Source of the DNA: Hydrogenobacter thermophilus TK-6 | Lineage (GTDB): Bacteria; Aquificota; Aquificia; Aquificales; Aquificaceae | Direction: 5' to 3' | NCBI RefSeq assembly: GCF_000010785.1 | Contig: NC_013799.1 | Coordinates: 744,001-808,000, forward strand | DNA: 64,000 bases | Shown: in pieces, positions 34,122 through 44,434 of the stretch | Position numbering within the stretch: the stretch's first letter is position 1 | Layout: every line of letters begins with the position of its first letter | Notes under the pieces: generated by a model | What the model was told of the DNA's origin: nothing | The model's input: only the letters and a program-made list of their open reading frames with translations | The model's database searches: none | Translations under genes and position numbers: made by a program

Positions 34122-34142
34122 GCAGGAAGTAATACTCCCTGC
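34122..34142 (-). repeat. Stem-loop just after the TnpB remnant
   Basis: GCAGGGAG, loop TATTA, CTTCCTGC: an 8 bp stem with one G-T wobble, 3 bp after the remnant's stop codon. Such hairpins mark the right ends of IS200/IS605 elements, which fits a decayed element here, but it could also be unrelated. Confidence 0.4.
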
Positions 34143-34145
34143 TTA

Positions 34146-34290
34146 CTATCCCCTATCCACTATGTTCAATGCTCCCAAAAGGTCTGCATGAAAAACCTTG
34201 TTCAATACATTGTCCTTTATCTCAAGTTCTCTCAGCTCTTTTATCTAATTCTTTAAGCAATCCATCCAAGACCTCAGTTTAGCCCTTTCT
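34146..34290 (-). pseudogene. Remnant of an IS200/IS605-type TnpB (OrfB) gene
   Basis: One minus-strand frame reads NKERAKLRSWMDCLKN, a stop, then a stretch ending VFHADLLGALNIVDRG and a stop at 34146-34148. HADLxGALNI followed by a short basic end is the hallmark of TnpB C-termini. The zinc-finger cysteines, the RuvC core and the N-terminus are gone, so this is dead. The remnant begins at the stop codon of the cfa-like gene. The whole 34028-34293 gap is the largest non-coding stretch in the window, and I see no other gene in it. Confidence 0.6.
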
Positions 34291-34293
34291 TTG

Positions 34294-35481
34294 TTAAACC
34301 ACAAAATTATTGACTATAAACTGTCTTTTCATAATCGGGTAGTTATTGAGAACACCCTTGGAGAATAGAATCTGGAAAAGATGGTTGGACCCTGTTAGGA
34401 ATGAGACGGCGGAAGAAACAAGATAAAGCTCCCACATACGAAAGAATTCCTCACCGTGCTTCTGTACAACATCTCGGGTATGCTGATAAAATCTTTTTCT
34501 CCACTCTCTAAGTGTTCTATAGTAGTGAAGCCTCCAGTCATCTATATCTATGAGGTTAAAACCCAAACCTTTTGATGCTTCAAGTATCTCTGTAAGTGCA
34601 GGTATATACCCACCCGGGAATATATACTTTCTGATCCACCTGCTCTGGCTCTCTGGCAGAACCTTCCCTATAGTATGAAGAAGAAAGAGCCCCCCCTCAT
34701 GAATAACTTTCTCCACCACTCTAAAGAACTTTCTGTGCCTTCCCTTTCCCACATGTTCAAACATACCAACAGAGACCACTTTGTTAAACTTCTTGTCAAG
34801 CTTTGGCAGGTCCTCGTAATGCATAAGGTAAACCCGCACCCTATCTTTTAAACCCTCGCTTTCTATGCGAGATTTTACATACTCGTACTGATTTTTTGAA
34901 AGTGTTATACCTGTAGCTTCTATATTGTAGAGCTTTGGTGCCTCAAGTATTATGGATCCCCATCCACAACCTATGTCCAAGAGGCTATCTCCATCGGTAA
35001 GCTGGAGTTTCTCGTAAATTATGCTTCTTTTCTCTGCCTGAGCTTCCTCCAGGCTTTGGTCTTTATTGGAAAAGAAGGCGCACGAGTAAGTCATAGAACT
35101 ATCCAGCCATAGCTGATAGAAATCGTTACCAAGGTCGTAATGCCTTCTCACCTCTTTTCCCTCAAGGAACTTCAAAAGTCCAAGGTACTTAAGAAGCATC
35201 CTCCCCCAGCTATTTCTGAAACTTTTATCCTCATCTTTCTCCCTCAGATAACAAGTGCATGCTACCAAAAAACTTTCAAGATCTCCGTCTACCTCTATGC
35301 CTCCCTTAATGTAAGCCTCGCCAAAGCCCATCTCCGGGTCCTTCAACACCTTTTTAATTACATCTTTGTCTTTTATCCTCACTTTGCACTTGCCAGCGCC
35401 CAAAACTTTCCCATCGGGAAGCTCAACGCACAAACCCCCATCCAATCTTTTGCTTACTTCTTCCACGATGGATGCTATCAT
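34294..35481 (-). CDS. Cyclopropane-fatty-acid synthase family methyltransferase
   Basis: A 395-residue SAM-dependent enzyme that adds a methylene group across double bonds of membrane lipid acyl chains. Aquificaceae membranes contain long cyclopropane fatty acids, so the role fits. The N-terminal lipid-binding domain is followed by HYDLGNDFYQLWLDSSMTYS, the SAM-binding LLDIGCGWGS, EHVGKG and FPGGYIP. AGGAGG lies upstream of the ATG. The end (FIVNNFVV) abuts the TnpB remnant, so the last residues may have been changed by that insertion. Confidence 0.9.
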   Translation of the reverse strand: MIASIVEEVSKRLDGGLCVELPDGKVLGAGKCKVRIKDKDVIKKVLKDPEMGFGEAYIKGGIEVDGDLESFLVACTCYLREKDEDKSFRNSWGRMLLKYLGLLKFLEGKEVRRHYDLGNDFYQLWLDSSMTYSCAFFSNKDQSLEEAQAEKRSIIYEKLQLTDGDSLLDIGCGWGSIILEAPKLYNIEATGITLSKNQYEYVKSRIESEGLKDRVRVYLMHYEDLPKLDKKFNKVVSVGMFEHVGKGRHRKFFRVVEKVIHEGGLFLLHTIGKVLPESQSRWIRKYIFPGGYIPALTEILEASKGLGFNLIDIDDWRLHYYRTLREWRKRFYQHTRDVVQKHGEEFFRMWELYLVSSAVSFLTGSNHLFQILFSKGVLNNYPIMKRQFIVNNFVV

Positions 35482-35514
35482 GACTCAACCCTCCTAATTC
35501 CATAATTTATGCCC

Positions 35515-35543
35515 TTGAAGAAGTTATTCTCTTTTTATATAAT
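35515..35543 (+). promoter_or_regulatory. Consensus promoter of the outer-membrane protein gene
   Basis: TTGAAG (35515-35520), a 17 bp spacer and TATAAT (35538-35543), about 33 bp before the start. A GGAG ribosome site is at 35568-35571. Confidence 0.65.
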
Positions 35544-35575
35544 AAATCAATATTCAATCTCAATTTTGGAGTGTA

Positions 35576-36269
35576 ATGATGAGTAGGATGCTTCTGTGCC
35601 TTTTCTTAATTTCGGTATCCTTTGCCTTTTTCCCTTTCACCGGTGAGGATGCAGATACTCTGGGTAAAGGTGGTCTTCAGTGGGAAACTCAGTACGCACG
35701 TTTCAAGCACTACGATGAAACAGTGCATAAGGATGTAGTTCTGCAGATTACCGGCGGAATTAAGGACAACACGGATATAGCCTTGATAATTCCTTACTCA
35801 TTTTACAGGTACAAGGACGGAACGAGAAATGACGGATTTAGCGATGTGGGCGTTTTTATCAAGCACATACCCGTTGAAGCTGGAAACTTTAAAGCAGGTT
35901 ATAAATTGCAACTGAATTTTAATACAGGTAAAGAGGGAATAGGCTACGGGAAGATAACTGGCAATGTAAACCTCATAGCCCAGGTGTGCAAAGACAGTAT
36001 GTGCTACAATACTAACTTCGTTTACATAAAGGCAAGCTTTGTAGAGGAGCTGAGGGACACTTACGGCATCATCTTAAGCAATTACAAGAAGTTAGGTAAA
36101 AGCTTAACTTTAGGGGGAGAGGTAAAACTCCTCAGACCGGCGGAAGATGGTGTGAATAAATTGGATTCTCACATACTTTTAGGTAGTGTTTATTCCTTTG
36201 ATAAGTTAAGCGTTGCATAGCACTTTTGCAAACTGGGGCATACTTGCAGGTTTCTTAATGACTTTCTGA
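35576..36269 (+). pseudogene. Outer-membrane beta-barrel protein with a 3' frameshift
   Basis: The intact frame (35576-36220, 214 aa) has a signal peptide (cleavage after about SFAF) and alternating strands such as GGLQWETQYARF, DIALIIPYSFYRY and LTLGGEVKLLRP. It resembles the MetA-type or 'transporter' beta-barrel family. It stops early after YSFDKLSVA. The next frame, from about 36210, continues HSTFANWGILAGFLMTF to a TGA at 36267-36269. That ending, an amphipathic strand with a terminal Phe, is the standard C-terminal signal for outer-membrane insertion. A one-base indel near 36203-36220 or a sequencing error is implied. The ATG at 35579 has better ribosome-site spacing than 35576. The 3' end overlaps nfo. 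Confidence 0.6.
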
Positions 36270-37097
36270 GAGCAGTTTTCTCAGAGTTTGAAGATTTTTT
36301 CTGTCCCAGTCATCTACCTTTGGGGTTTCCAGATAGTAAGGGAGCTGTGAAAAGTAGGGATCTTTCAAAAAAAGCCTAAAGCCTTCAAGACCTATGTAGC
36401 CATGACCTATATGCTCATGCCTGTCTTTCTTTGCACCAAGCGGTACTTTTGAATCGTTGCAGTGAATAGCTTTCACTTTATCTAAACCTATGCTTCTGTC
36501 TATCTCACCCTTAAAAGCTTCAAAACCCTCCTTCGTATTTATGGCATAGCCATATGCAAAAGCGTGGCATGTATCTATACACACTCCCACTTTTAGCCCC
36601 TTAAAGGGCTCTATCAGTCTCTTTAGCTCCTGGGTGTTTTTACCAAGGTCTCCCCGCTCACCTGCGGTGTTTTCAAAAAGCACGCATGTGTAAGAAGGTA
36701 TAAAGCTGGAAAAGATCTCCTCAAGGCCCTTTATTATGTTTCTCAATCCCTCTTCTTGGCTCACATCTTTGGCTGTGCCGGGATGGAAGTTGTAATACTC
36801 TATTTTTAAAAGCTCACATATTTTTAGCTCTTCAAGAAAAACCTCAATGGATTTGCTCCTCAGCTCCGGATGGGAACTTGCCAAGTTAATAAGGTAAGGA
36901 GCGTGAACCATTAGAGGTCCCCAGCTTCCTTTGAGTTTTATAAACTCCTCTATTTCCCACTGACTTATACTCTTTGCCTTCCAGGCTCTTGGGCTTCTCA
37001 AAAAGAACTGAAAAGCTTCCGCTCCTACTTCTCTGGCTCTCTCAAAGATTTTTAAAATAGGTCCTGCGGACGATACATGAATGCCTAAGCTGGGCAT
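36255..37097 (-). CDS. nfo: Endonuclease IV (AP endonuclease)
   Basis: Cuts DNA 5' of abasic sites in base-excision repair. The 280-residue TIM barrel begins PSLGIHVSSAGP and has the zinc-binding landmarks: YNFHPG, FENTAGERGDLG, GVCIDTCHAFAYG, AIHCNDSKVPLGAKKDRHEHIGHG-type residues, and YLETPK. The start overlaps the end of the DHH phosphoesterase gene by 13 bp. Confidence 0.96.
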   Translation of the reverse strand: MPSLGIHVSSAGPILKIFERAREVGAEAFQFFLRSPRAWKAKSISQWEIEEFIKLKGSWGPLMVHAPYLINLASSHPELRSKSIEVFLEELKICELLKIEYYNFHPGTAKDVSQEEGLRNIIKGLEEIFSSFIPSYTCVLFENTAGERGDLGKNTQELKRLIEPFKGLKVGVCIDTCHAFAYGYAINTKEGFEAFKGEIDRSIGLDKVKAIHCNDSKVPLGAKKDRHEHIGHGYIGLEGFRLFLKDPYFSQLPYYLETPKVDDWDRKNLQTLRKLLSESH

Positions 37098-38092
37098 TGA
37101 ACAGTTTGAGCGGAAGGCTCAGTAAGTTCTTCTTTTATTGCGAAAAGCACCATGTTTATAGCTTCGCTTGCTGAGCTTGCTCTTATCTTGCATCCAGATG
37201 CGTACTTGTGACCACCACCACCCAGCCTGCTAGCTACGCTGGCTACATTGACCCTCTCTTTAGACCTCAGAGATACTTTCCATACACCTTCGTCGGGTTT
37301 TTCTATGAGAGCAAAGGCTACCTCCACACCTTCTATGGATCTGGGGAAGTTAACAAGACCCTCACTGTCAGGATAAGTGGTGCCTGTTTCTTTGAAAAAC
37401 CTGTCGTAGATGACTATCCCTGCCACCAGTCCATCCTCGTAAAGAGTTAAAGTGTCAAGAACCTTGGATATGAGCTTCATCTTTCCCAGAGACTCTCTTT
37501 CGCTGAACATAATGTAAGTCCTGTGAGGGTCCGCACCTTTCTCAACTAGCTCCTTAGCCATCTGGAAAGTTTCCGCTGAGGTGTTGGAATACTTAAAAAA
37601 TCCCGTATCTGTGGCAAGTCCCGCATACAGACATTGCGCTATCTCTGTGTCTATAGCTGACTCGTCCCACAGTTTGAGAAGCTGGTAAATGATGGCTGTG
37701 GTGGAAGGGGCAGAAGGGTCTATGTAATCGTACATACCGTAAAACTCGCCACCTATGTGGTGGTCTATTCTCACTTTTCTGATAGCTCTCACCTCTGTAC
37801 CTGCTCTGTAAAAACCGCTGGCGTCTACTACTATGCCCACATCAAAAACTTCGGTGGTTGGAAGCCTTATAATCTCCTCCCAATGAGGTAGAAAGTCAAG
37901 AAAGTGAGGCACCGTGTCTTTACAGCCTACCTTTACATTTTTACCCTTCTTTTTAAGAAACAGATAAAGTGCAAGAGCGCTTCCAAGCGTATCAGCATCA
38001 GGATTCTCATGGGAAAATACAAGTATGGAACCCTTCTCCTCTTTAAGCAGGTCTATTAAAGGCACACTCTCGTGTCGCATACCAACCTCCAA
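37085..38092 (-). CDS. DHH-family phosphoesterase (NrnA-like oligoribonuclease / pAp phosphatase)
   Basis: A 335-residue manganese phosphoesterase that degrades short oligonucleotides and may hydrolyse pAp. The DHH domain has HENPDADTLGSALAL and the signature RIDHHIGG. The DHHA1 domain ends with SRLGGGGHKYASGCK. It lies 11 bp after ileS at the end of the ribosomal array. pAp phosphatase activity would be relevant to sulfate-type sulfur chemistry but is not shown. Confidence 0.9.
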   Translation of the reverse strand: MEVGMRHESVPLIDLLKEEKGSILVFSHENPDADTLGSALALYLFLKKKGKNVKVGCKDTVPHFLDFLPHWEEIIRLPTTEVFDVGIVVDASGFYRAGTEVRAIRKVRIDHHIGGEFYGMYDYIDPSAPSTTAIIYQLLKLWDESAIDTEIAQCLYAGLATDTGFFKYSNTSAETFQMAKELVEKGADPHRTYIMFSERESLGKMKLISKVLDTLTLYEDGLVAGIVIYDRFFKETGTTYPDSEGLVNFPRSIEGVEVAFALIEKPDEGVWKVSLRSKERVNVASVASRLGGGGHKYASGCKIRASSASEAINMVLFAIKEELTEPSAQTVQCPA

Positions 38093-38103
38093 AGGGATAT
38101 AAT

Positions 38104-40872
38104 TTATACCCTTTGACCTGTTTTAGCTATGGCGTTTGCACACCTTTGGCAGACTTCACCCACAAACTCCTCCTCTGGATAGTAAACCCAGCATCTTGGA
38201 CACTTCCTCCCTTTCGCTCTGTCTACTCCTATGTGAAGACCTTTCAAGCTTTCTGCAGTTAGCCTGTACTTTCCACCTTCTTTCAGCTCCACCTGACTCA
38301 CAGTAAAGTAGAACTTCAAATAGTCCTGGTACTTCTCCAAAAGGCTCACATCTCCCCAGAGAAAAACTCTGGCTTCGTAAGGATGGTTTATGTATTTATC
38401 TCTTCTTGCCTGTTCTATGGCTCTCATCACATCTTCCCTTATCCTGCCAAGGACTTCATAATCCTTTAGCAGTTCTCTATCTATAAGACTTTCCTGTGAC
38501 TGTGGTATCTTGCTCATAAATACGCTCTCTGGAAGTCTGTTGTCTATGTTTCTGAGGTGTTCCCACACCTCCTCCGCGGTAAAGCTCAGAAAAGGCGCTA
38601 TGCTGGTAGTCAAAGCAATGGCAAGCTCATAAAGGACTGTCTGTGCAGAGAGCCTCTCCCAAGAGTCAGGAGCGTATATATATAGCCTGTCTTTTAACAC
38701 ATCAAGGTAGAGGCTTGAGAGGTCCACGCTACAGAAGTTTCTGATAGTCTGGTAGACTCTGTGAAAGGCATACTCCCTGTAAAACCTGCCAATTTCTTCC
38801 AGAAGCATCTGAAGGTAGGACATCATCCACCTGTCAAAGTGGTGGAGTTGATGATAGGCAATGCTCCTTTGAGGGCTAAAGTCATAGAGATTAGCCAGAA
38901 GAAACCTGAGAGTGTTCCTTATCTTCTTATAGTCTTCTACTATCCTTTGAAGTATGGACTTTCCAAGCTTTACATCCTCTGTGTAATCCTCCGAAACCAC
39001 CCAAAGCCTCAAGATGTCAGCGCCATACTGCTTTATAATTTCCTGAGGAGATATCACATTACCCAGAGACTTGGACATCTTCCTTCCCTGCTCGTCAACG
39101 GTAAAGCCATGAGTAAGCACCGCTCTGTAAGGGGCTTTTGAATAAGAGGCTACCGACTCAAGAAGTGAGGACTGAAACCAGCCTCTGTGCTGGTCCGAGC
39201 CTTCTAAATACATGTCAGCAGTGTCTATACCAAGTCTTCTCAAAACGCAGGCGTGAGAAGAGCCAGAATCAAACCACACATCCAGTATGTCCTCTTCCTT
39301 TTTAAAATCCTCAGAACCACAGTTGGGGCATTTATAACCCTCAGGCAAAAGCTCCTTCTCGCTAAGCTCAAACCATATGTCAGAGCCTTTTGGAGAGCTT
39401 TCTATGAGCTTGGCTACATGCTCAAACACCTCTTTATCCGCAACCACATTTCCGCAGCTTTTGCAGTAGAAGACGGTTATGGGAACCCCCCAGTATCTCT
39501 GCCTTGATATGCACCAGTCTGGCCTTGACTCCACCATAGACTTTATTCTGTTTTTTCCATAGGACGGTATCCATTTTACTTTTTCTATCTCTTCAAGGGA
39601 AAGCTCTCTTAAGGTTTTGCCGTTTAGCTTTCCCTCCATGCTTATAAACCACTGAGGTGTAGACCTGAATATGACGGGATTTTTACACCTCCAACAGTGG
39701 GGATAAGAGTGGGTGATCCTGCCCTCATAAATCAAAAACCCCCTCTTTTTAAGATCCTCTACTATGAGCCTGTTGGCATCAAACACTCTCACACTCCTTA
39801 AAAAGGGTGGCGCCTCTTGGGTAAACCTTCCTTCATCATCAACAGGAGAGTAAGGCTCAAGACCGTATCTTAGTCCCACTATGTAATCTTCTCTACCGTG
39901 CCCGGGTGCCATATGCACTATGCCAGTACCGGAGCTGAGTTCAACAAACTCCGAAGGATAAACTTTGCCTTCCTCTTCTGCATAAGGTCTTATGTAAGAT
40001 AGGCCTATAAGCTCCTTACCCTTTACCTTCTTTGTAATGCTGCCCTTTAGCCCCGTGGTGTTTTGAAAGTTCTCTACAAGATCCTCCGCTATTATGTATG
40101 TTTCTTTGCCTACCTGGTAATATACATAAGTGTAGTCCTCCCCTACCATAAGCCCCATGTTGGCCGGCAATGTCCAAGGTGTTGTAGTCCACACAGCAAA
40201 GAAAGTATTCTCCTCACCCTTTAAAGGAAGCCTTACATATATGCTTGGGTCTTCCCTATCATAGTACTCTACTTCAGCTTCTGCTTCAGCAGTTTTGTCG
40301 TATATGCACCAGTAAACGGGCTTTTTACTTCTTATGATGAGACCTTTATGGAAAAGTTTGCCCAGCTCTCTGACCTCGCAGGCTTCGTAAGCAGGATCCA
40401 TGGTGAGGTACGGATTTTCCCAATCGCCTAAAACTCCAAGTCTTTTAAACTCTTCTCTTTGAATGTTTACAAATCTCTTAGCATACTCCCTGCATAATTT
40501 TCTAAACTCCTGCTTGCTTATGTCTTCTTTTTTTATGTTTTTGGCTTGCAGCTCCTTCTCCACCTGCTGCTCAATGGGAAGCCCGTGGCAGTCCCACCCC
40601 GGAATATAATGCACTCTATAGCCAGACAGAAGCATGTACTTGTTTATCACATCCTTTAGTATCTTATTAAGGGCATGTCCTATGTGTATGTTGCCGTTGG
40701 CGTAGGGAGGTCCATCGTGAAGCACATAAAGAGGTCTATCTGAAGTAAGCTTCTGAAGTTTTTTGTACAAACCTTCCCACTTTTTGAGGATAAGAGGCTC
40801 CCTCTCGGGAAGGTGAGCTTTCATAGGAAAATCTGTTTTGGGTAAGTTAAGAGTGTCTTTGTAATCCTTCAT
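38104..40872 (-). CDS. ileS: Isoleucyl-tRNA synthetase
   Basis: A 922-residue class I synthetase charging tRNA-Ile. The HIGH motif lies in [13 protein letters not shown] and the KMSKS motif in [10 protein letters not shown]. The CP1 editing domain contains [13 protein letters not shown]-terminal zinc finger (CPRCW...CQRC) is present, as in the bacterial type. It begins at the base after the rpsQ stop, so it is expressed with the S10 ribosomal block. Bacteria normally have rplN at this spot. Confidence 0.97.
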   Translation of the reverse strand: MKDYKDTLNLPKTDFPMKAHLPEREPLILKKWEGLYKKLQKLTSDRPLYVLHDGPPYANGNIHIGHALNKILKDVINKYMLLSGYRVHYIPGWDCHGLPIEQQVEKELQAKNIKKEDISKQEFRKLCREYAKRFVNIQREEFKRLGVLGDWENPYLTMDPAYEACEVRELGKLFHKGLIIRSKKPVYWCIYDKTAEAEAEVEYYDREDPSIYVRLPLKGEENTFFAVWTTTPWTLPANMGLMVGEDYTYVYYQVGKETYIIAEDLVENFQNTTGLKGSITKKVKGKELIGLSYIRPYAEEEGKVYPSEFVELSSGTGIVHMAPGHGREDYIVGLRYGLEPYSPVDDEGRFTQEAPPFLRSVRVFDANRLIVEDLKKRGFLIYEGRITHSYPHCWRCKNPVIFRSTPQWFISMEGKLNGKTLRELSLEEIEKVKWIPSYGKNRIKSMVESRPDWCISRQRYWGVPITVFYCKSCGNVVADKEVFEHVAKLIESSPKGSDIWFELSEKELLPEGYKCPNCGSEDFKKEEDILDVWFDSGSSHACVLRRLGIDTADMYLEGSDQHRGWFQSSLLESVASYSKAPYRAVLTHGFTVDEQGRKMSKSLGNVISPQEIIKQYGADILRLWVVSEDYTEDVKLGKSILQRIVEDYKKIRNTLRFLLANLYDFSPQRSIAYHQLHHFDRWMMSYLQMLLEEIGRFYREYAFHRVYQTIRNFCSVDLSSLYLDVLKDRLYIYAPDSWERLSAQTVLYELAIALTTSIAPFLSFTAEEVWEHLRNIDNRLPESVFMSKIPQSQESLIDRELLKDYEVLGRIREDVMRAIEQARRDKYINHPYEARVFLWGDVSLLEKYQDYLKFYFTVSQVELKEGGKYRLTAESLKGLHIGVDRAKGRKCPRCWVYYPEEEFVGEVCQRCANAIAKTGQRV

Positions 40873-41136
40873 CTATGAGGCTTCTTCTGGAGATTTAGCT
40901 CTCTGGAGTATCTTTACCACCACCCACCTCTTGGTTTTGGAGAGGGGTCTCGTTTCCCTGATAAGAACTGTATCACCCACCTTGCACTCGTTGTTGGGGT
41001 CGTGAGCGTGGTACTTTTTGCTCTTTATTATGTGCTTTTTGTAAAGGGGATGAGGCACCTTTCTGTCAACTTTTACCACCACTGTCTTTTGCATTTTATC
41101 ACTTATAACCGTTCCAACAAACTCCTTCCTCTTCAT
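40873..41136 (-). CDS. rpsQ: 30S ribosomal protein S17
   Basis: An 87-residue OB-fold protein binding 16S r[24 protein letters not shown] and [23 protein letters not shown] are S17 signatures. The ATG overlaps the rpmC stop by 4 bp. It is the last ribosomal gene of this block. Confidence 0.96.
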   Translation of the reverse strand: MKRKEFVGTVISDKMQKTVVVKVDRKVPHPLYKKHIIKSKKYHAHDPNNECKVGDTVLIRETRPLSKTKRWVVVKILQRAKSPEEAS

Positions 41137-41336
41137 GTTTCTTCACCTCTTAACTCCTTTTCTCTTATCACCGTAAGAACTCTCGCCAGAGCTTTTCTGG
41201 TGTTCCTTATAGCCATGATGTTGGGTAAGCCCTCCACCTTCTTTTTAAACCTGAGCCTCAAAAGCTCCCTTCTCAGCTCTTCCTCTTTCTTCATGAGGTC
41301 TTTTATACTCAGCTTTCTCAGTTCATCCGCCTTCAT
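41133..41336 (-). CDS. rpmC: 50S ribosomal protein L29
   Basis: A 67-residue helical protein near the exit tunnel. It shows [20 protein letters not shown] and [19 protein letters not shown], the L29 pattern. It overlaps both neighbours by 4 bp, indicating tight coupling. Confidence 0.95.
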   Translation of the reverse strand: MKADELRKLSIKDLMKKEEELRRELLRLRFKKKVEGLPNIMAIRNTRKALARVLTVIREKELRGEET

Positions 41337-41758
41337 GTCAGAGAACCTCCCGCCTTTAAGAGTCTTACCTTTATGGGCAGTTTTGCAGAAACCAGTCTGA
41401 AGGCTTCCTCTGCCACACTCTCAGGCACTCCTGAGAATTCAAAGAGTACTCTACCGGGCTTTACCACTGCTACAAAACCTTCAGGGTCACCCTTACCACC
41501 ACCCATCCTGACTTCATTGGGCTTTTTGGTATAAGGTTTGTCAGGGAAGATGCTTATCCACACTTTTGCTCCCTTCCTGAGGGCACGCACAAGGGCTATC
41601 CTCGCCGCCTCTATCTGTCTTTGGGTTATCCAGTGGGATTCCAGCGCCTGTATGCCGTATTCACCAAAGGCAAGTTTGTTGCCTCTAAAAGCTTTTCCTT
41701 TTAAGGTTCCTCTCTGTGTTTTCCTAAACTTGGTTTTTTTTGGTGCTAAAAAAGACAT
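41333..41758 (-). CDS. rplP: 50S ribosomal protein L16
   Basis: A 141-residue protein at the peptidyl-transferase / A-site region. [15 protein letters not shown] near the start, the [19 protein letters not shown] helix and [21 protein letters not shown] are typical. Confidence 0.97.
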   Translation of the reverse strand: MSFLAPKKTKFRKTQRGTLKGKAFRGNKLAFGEYGIQALESHWITQRQIEAARIALVRALRKGAKVWISIFPDKPYTKKPNEVRMGGGKGDPEGFVAVVKPGRVLFEFSGVPESVAEEAFRLVSAKLPIKVRLLKAGGSLT

Positions 41759-41761
41759 ACC

Positions 41762-42457
41762 TTATACCTCCTTTTCCGCCTTTTTGAGGTCTTCCTCTAT
41801 CTTCTTTATAATTTCCTCCTTTCCACCTTTGAGGATATCACCTTTGTATATCCAGACTTTTACGCCAAGAACACCGTACTTGGTTTGAGCGGTGGCATAA
41901 CCGTAGTCTATGTCAGCTCTGAGGGTTTGAAGGGGCATCCTTCCTACCAGAAACCATTCCGCTCTTGCCAGCTCCGCACCGCCTATCCTTCCCTTAACTT
42001 GAACTTTGACCCCTTTTGCACCAGCTTTGAAAGCGTTGTCTATTGCCCTCTTCATGGCTCTCCTATGAGATACGCGCCTTTCAATCTGAAGGGCTATCTC
42101 TTCCGCCACTAACTGAGCATCAAGCTCTGGGACTCTCACCTCATCAACGGTTATGGTAACATCCTTACCTACTGCGATGCTTTCTATGTCCTTTTTAAGC
42201 TGCTCTACCTCCGCTCCCTTTCTTCCTATGATTATGCCCGGTCTTGCCGCAAGTATTCTAACTTTAACCTTTTCTGCAGCTCTCTCTATAATCACCTTGG
42301 AGACGCCTGCAGAGGCATACCTCCTTTTTATGTAATCCTTTATGTTTATGTCCTCATGAAGTAGCTTTGTGTAATCTCTTTTACTGGCAAACCACTTGGA
42401 GTTCCAGTCCTTTATAACGCCTATCCTAAAACCTATGGGATGCGTCTTCTGTCCCAT
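41762..42457 (-). CDS. rpsC: 30S ribosomal protein S3
   Basis: A 231-residue protein at the mRNA entry site. [18 protein letters not shown] opens it, the KH domain has [20 protein letters not shown], and the C-terminal domain has [13 protein letters not shown]. It directly follows rplV with no gap. Confidence 0.97.
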   Translation of the reverse strand: MGQKTHPIGFRIGVIKDWNSKWFASKRDYTKLLHEDINIKDYIKRRYASAGVSKVIIERAAEKVKVRILAARPGIIIGRKGAEVEQLKKDIESIAVGKDVTITVDEVRVPELDAQLVAEEIALQIERRVSHRRAMKRAIDNAFKAGAKGVKVQVKGRIGGAELARAEWFLVGRMPLQTLRADIDYGYATAQTKYGVLGVKVWIYKGDILKGGKEEIIKKIEEDLKKAEKEV

Positions 42458-42799
42458 TTACTGCTCCTCCTTTTTCTCCTCTAACACTATGGTTATGTGA
42501 GAAGTCCTCTTTCTGAGCATCGTGGCTCTTCCGTGAGCTCTTGGCATCCACTTCTTATACATGGGACCCTCATCAGCCACAGCCTTCTTCACATAAACCT
42601 TCTCAATATCAAGCCCGTGCTGCTCTGCGTTAGCAAGCGCGCTTCTTAGAACACCTTCTACTATCTTGGCGCTCCTTTTGGGTATAACTTTGAGCTGGTA
42701 AAGGGCATTTCCCGCACTTTGACCTTGTATAACTCTCAGTACCTGCCTCACCTTGGTAGGTGATATCTTTGCATACCTCAAAACAGCTCTCACTTCCAT
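42458..42799 (-). CDS. rplV: 50S ribosomal protein L22
   Basis: A 113-residue protein lining the exit tunnel. It shows RYAKISPTKVRQVLRVI and KKWMPRAHGRATMLRKRTSH, with the long hairpin of the L22 family. Confidence 0.97.
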   Translation of the reverse strand: MEVRAVLRYAKISPTKVRQVLRVIQGQSAGNALYQLKVIPKRSAKIVEGVLRSALANAEQHGLDIEKVYVKKAVADEGPMYKKWMPRAHGRATMLRKRTSHITIVLEEKKEEQ

Positions 42800-42808
42800 G
42801 ACTTTACC

Positions 42809-43264
42809 TCACTTCTTTTTGGCTACTTTTGCGGACTTTTCTGGGTGCCCCTTAAAGGTTCTGGTGGGTGCAAACTCACCCAGCTTGTGCCCCACCATGT
42901 CCGCAGTAATATACACTGGTACGAAAGTTTTTCCGTTATGCACCGCTATGGTGTGTCCTACAAACTCTGGAATTATGGTGGTATCTCTACTGTATGTTTT
43001 CACTACTTTTCTATCGCCAGTTTGGTTCATAAGCCTTATCCTCTTCCATAGCTTTGGGTCAACCCAAGCCCTCTTGTTGACCAAAGACCTGTACTCATCC
43101 CACACCTTTTTATATTTTTCAAGAGCTCTCTGAAAGAGGCTTTCTGTGTGTTGCACCTTTCTTACTCTTTTGTATATTCGCTGAGTCTTCTTGTAGAGCT
43201 TGAGGAATGTGTCAGGGTCCTCTATAAGTCTGCCCCTTTTATTCCAAGCGCCCCTAAAGCTCAT
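42809..43264 (-). CDS. rpsS: 30S ribosomal protein S19 with a long N-terminal extension
   Basis: A 151-residue protein, where typical S19 is about 90. The canonical core starts near residue 63 ([14 protein letters not shown]) and includes [21 protein letters not shown] and [15 protein letters not shown]. The first 60 or so residues are extra: highly basic and helical in character ([18 protein letters not shown]). The start is supported because it overlaps the rplB stop by 4 bp, so the extension is not a start-site error. It may reach into neighbouring rRNA or proteins in the 30S head. Confidence 0.95.
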   Translation of the reverse strand: MSFRGAWNKRGRLIEDPDTFLKLYKKTQRIYKRVRKVQHTESLFQRALEKYKKVWDEYRSLVNKRAWVDPKLWKRIRLMNQTGDRKVVKTYSRDTTIIPEFVGHTIAVHNGKTFVPVYITADMVGHKLGEFAPTRTFKGHPEKSAKVAKKK

Positions 43265-44127
43265 ACCTGCGCTCCTCCTTTCCTTCTGGATATAATAAAC
43301 TTATCTGAATACTTTTTGCCCCTCCTTGTCTTATAGCCTTTTGTCTTCCAGCCCCAAGGAGATTCGGGATGTTTACCTTTAGTCTTTCCTTCACCACCAC
43401 CATGAGGGTGGTCCACAGGGTTCATAGCTGTTCCCCTCGTGTGGGGTCTCCAACCAAGCCACCTGTATCTTCCCGCTTTTCCGTACTTTACAAGTTCGTG
43501 CTCTGCAAGACCCACAGCGCCTATGGTTGCCATACATCTCTGATGCACCAGCCTTATCTCTCCAGATGGAAGCCTGAGCTGTACATAGTCATCCACCTTA
43601 CCAAGGATTTGAACTGACATACCCGCAGCTCTTGCCAGCTGTCCCCCCTTGCCAGGATGAAGCTCCACATTGTGTACTATAGTACCCACCGGTATGTACT
43701 TTAAGGGCATGGCATTTCCTACCTTTATTTCGGGAAGCTCTTTGCCAAGCTCTGCATCCTGATAAGATATGGACATGACAGTAGCACCCACCTCAAGACC
43801 TTCTGGCCAGAGGATGTACCTCTTTTCACCATCCGCGTAGTGCAGAAGGGCTATTCTGGCTGACCTGAAAGGGTCGTACTCTATGGCGACCACCTTTGCA
43901 GGTACCAAACTCTTATCCCTTTTGAAGTCTATAAACCTGTATTTCTTTTTGTGTCCGCCACCGCGTGATCTTGCTGTTATTTTGCCTTGTTGCCTTGACC
44001 TTCCTTTAGCTCTGTGCCAGTATATGGTTAAGGACTTTTCCGGCTCTTTTTTGGTTATCTCCTTAAAATCGTAAAGGATGGCATGTCTCTGCCCATTGGT
44101 GACTGGTTTTAACTTTCTCACACCCAT
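43261..44127 (-). CDS. rplB: 50S ribosomal protein L2
   Basis: A 288-residue primary 23S-binding protein needed for peptidyl transfer. It has the L2 C-terminal signature [17 protein letters not shown] with the conserved histidine, and [20 protein letters not shown] near the start. Confidence 0.97.
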   Translation of the reverse strand: MGVRKLKPVTNGQRHAILYDFKEITKKEPEKSLTIYWHRAKGRSRQQGKITARSRGGGHKKKYRFIDFKRDKSLVPAKVVAIEYDPFRSARIALLHYADGEKRYILWPEGLEVGATVMSISYQDAELGKELPEIKVGNAMPLKYIPVGTIVHNVELHPGKGGQLARAAGMSVQILGKVDDYVQLRLPSGEIRLVHQRCMATIGAVGLAEHELVKYGKAGRYRWLGWRPHTRGTAMNPVDHPHGGGEGKTKGKHPESPWGWKTKGYKTRRGKKYSDKFIISRRKGGAQV

Positions 44128-44137
44128 ACAACTTACC

Positions 44138-44434
44138 TCACATGTTTAGTAAATCTATCTCCCTGTCGGGAGGTATGGTAACTATAGCCTTTTTGTAAGA
44201 GCGCGTGTAGCCATACTTTCTCAACTTGCCTAAAACCCTCTTCTTCCTCGGTTTTACCATCATGGTGTTTACCTTTATAACTGGCACCTTAAAAAGTTGC
44301 TCCACTGCATACTTTATCTCGTGTTTTGTAGCATCAAGAGCCACCTCAAAGGTGTACTTTTTGTGGTCCTCCATTAGCCTGTTGCTCTTCTCCGTAATAA
44401 TGGGTCTTATTATTATCTCCTCTGGTCTTCTCAT
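44138..44434 (-). CDS. rplW: 50S ribosomal protein L23
   Basis: A 98-residue protein at the exit tunnel and docking site for trigger factor and SRP. I use the ATG at 44434, which overlaps the rplD stop as ATGA; the frame is open further upstream but inside rpl[21 protein letters not shown] and [16 protein letters not shown] fit L23. Confidence 0.95.
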   Translation of the reverse strand: MRRPEEIIIRPIITEKSNRLMEDHKKYTFEVALDATKHEIKYAVEQLFKVPVIKVNTMMVKPRKKRVLGKLRKYGYTRSYKKAIVTIPPDREIDLLNM

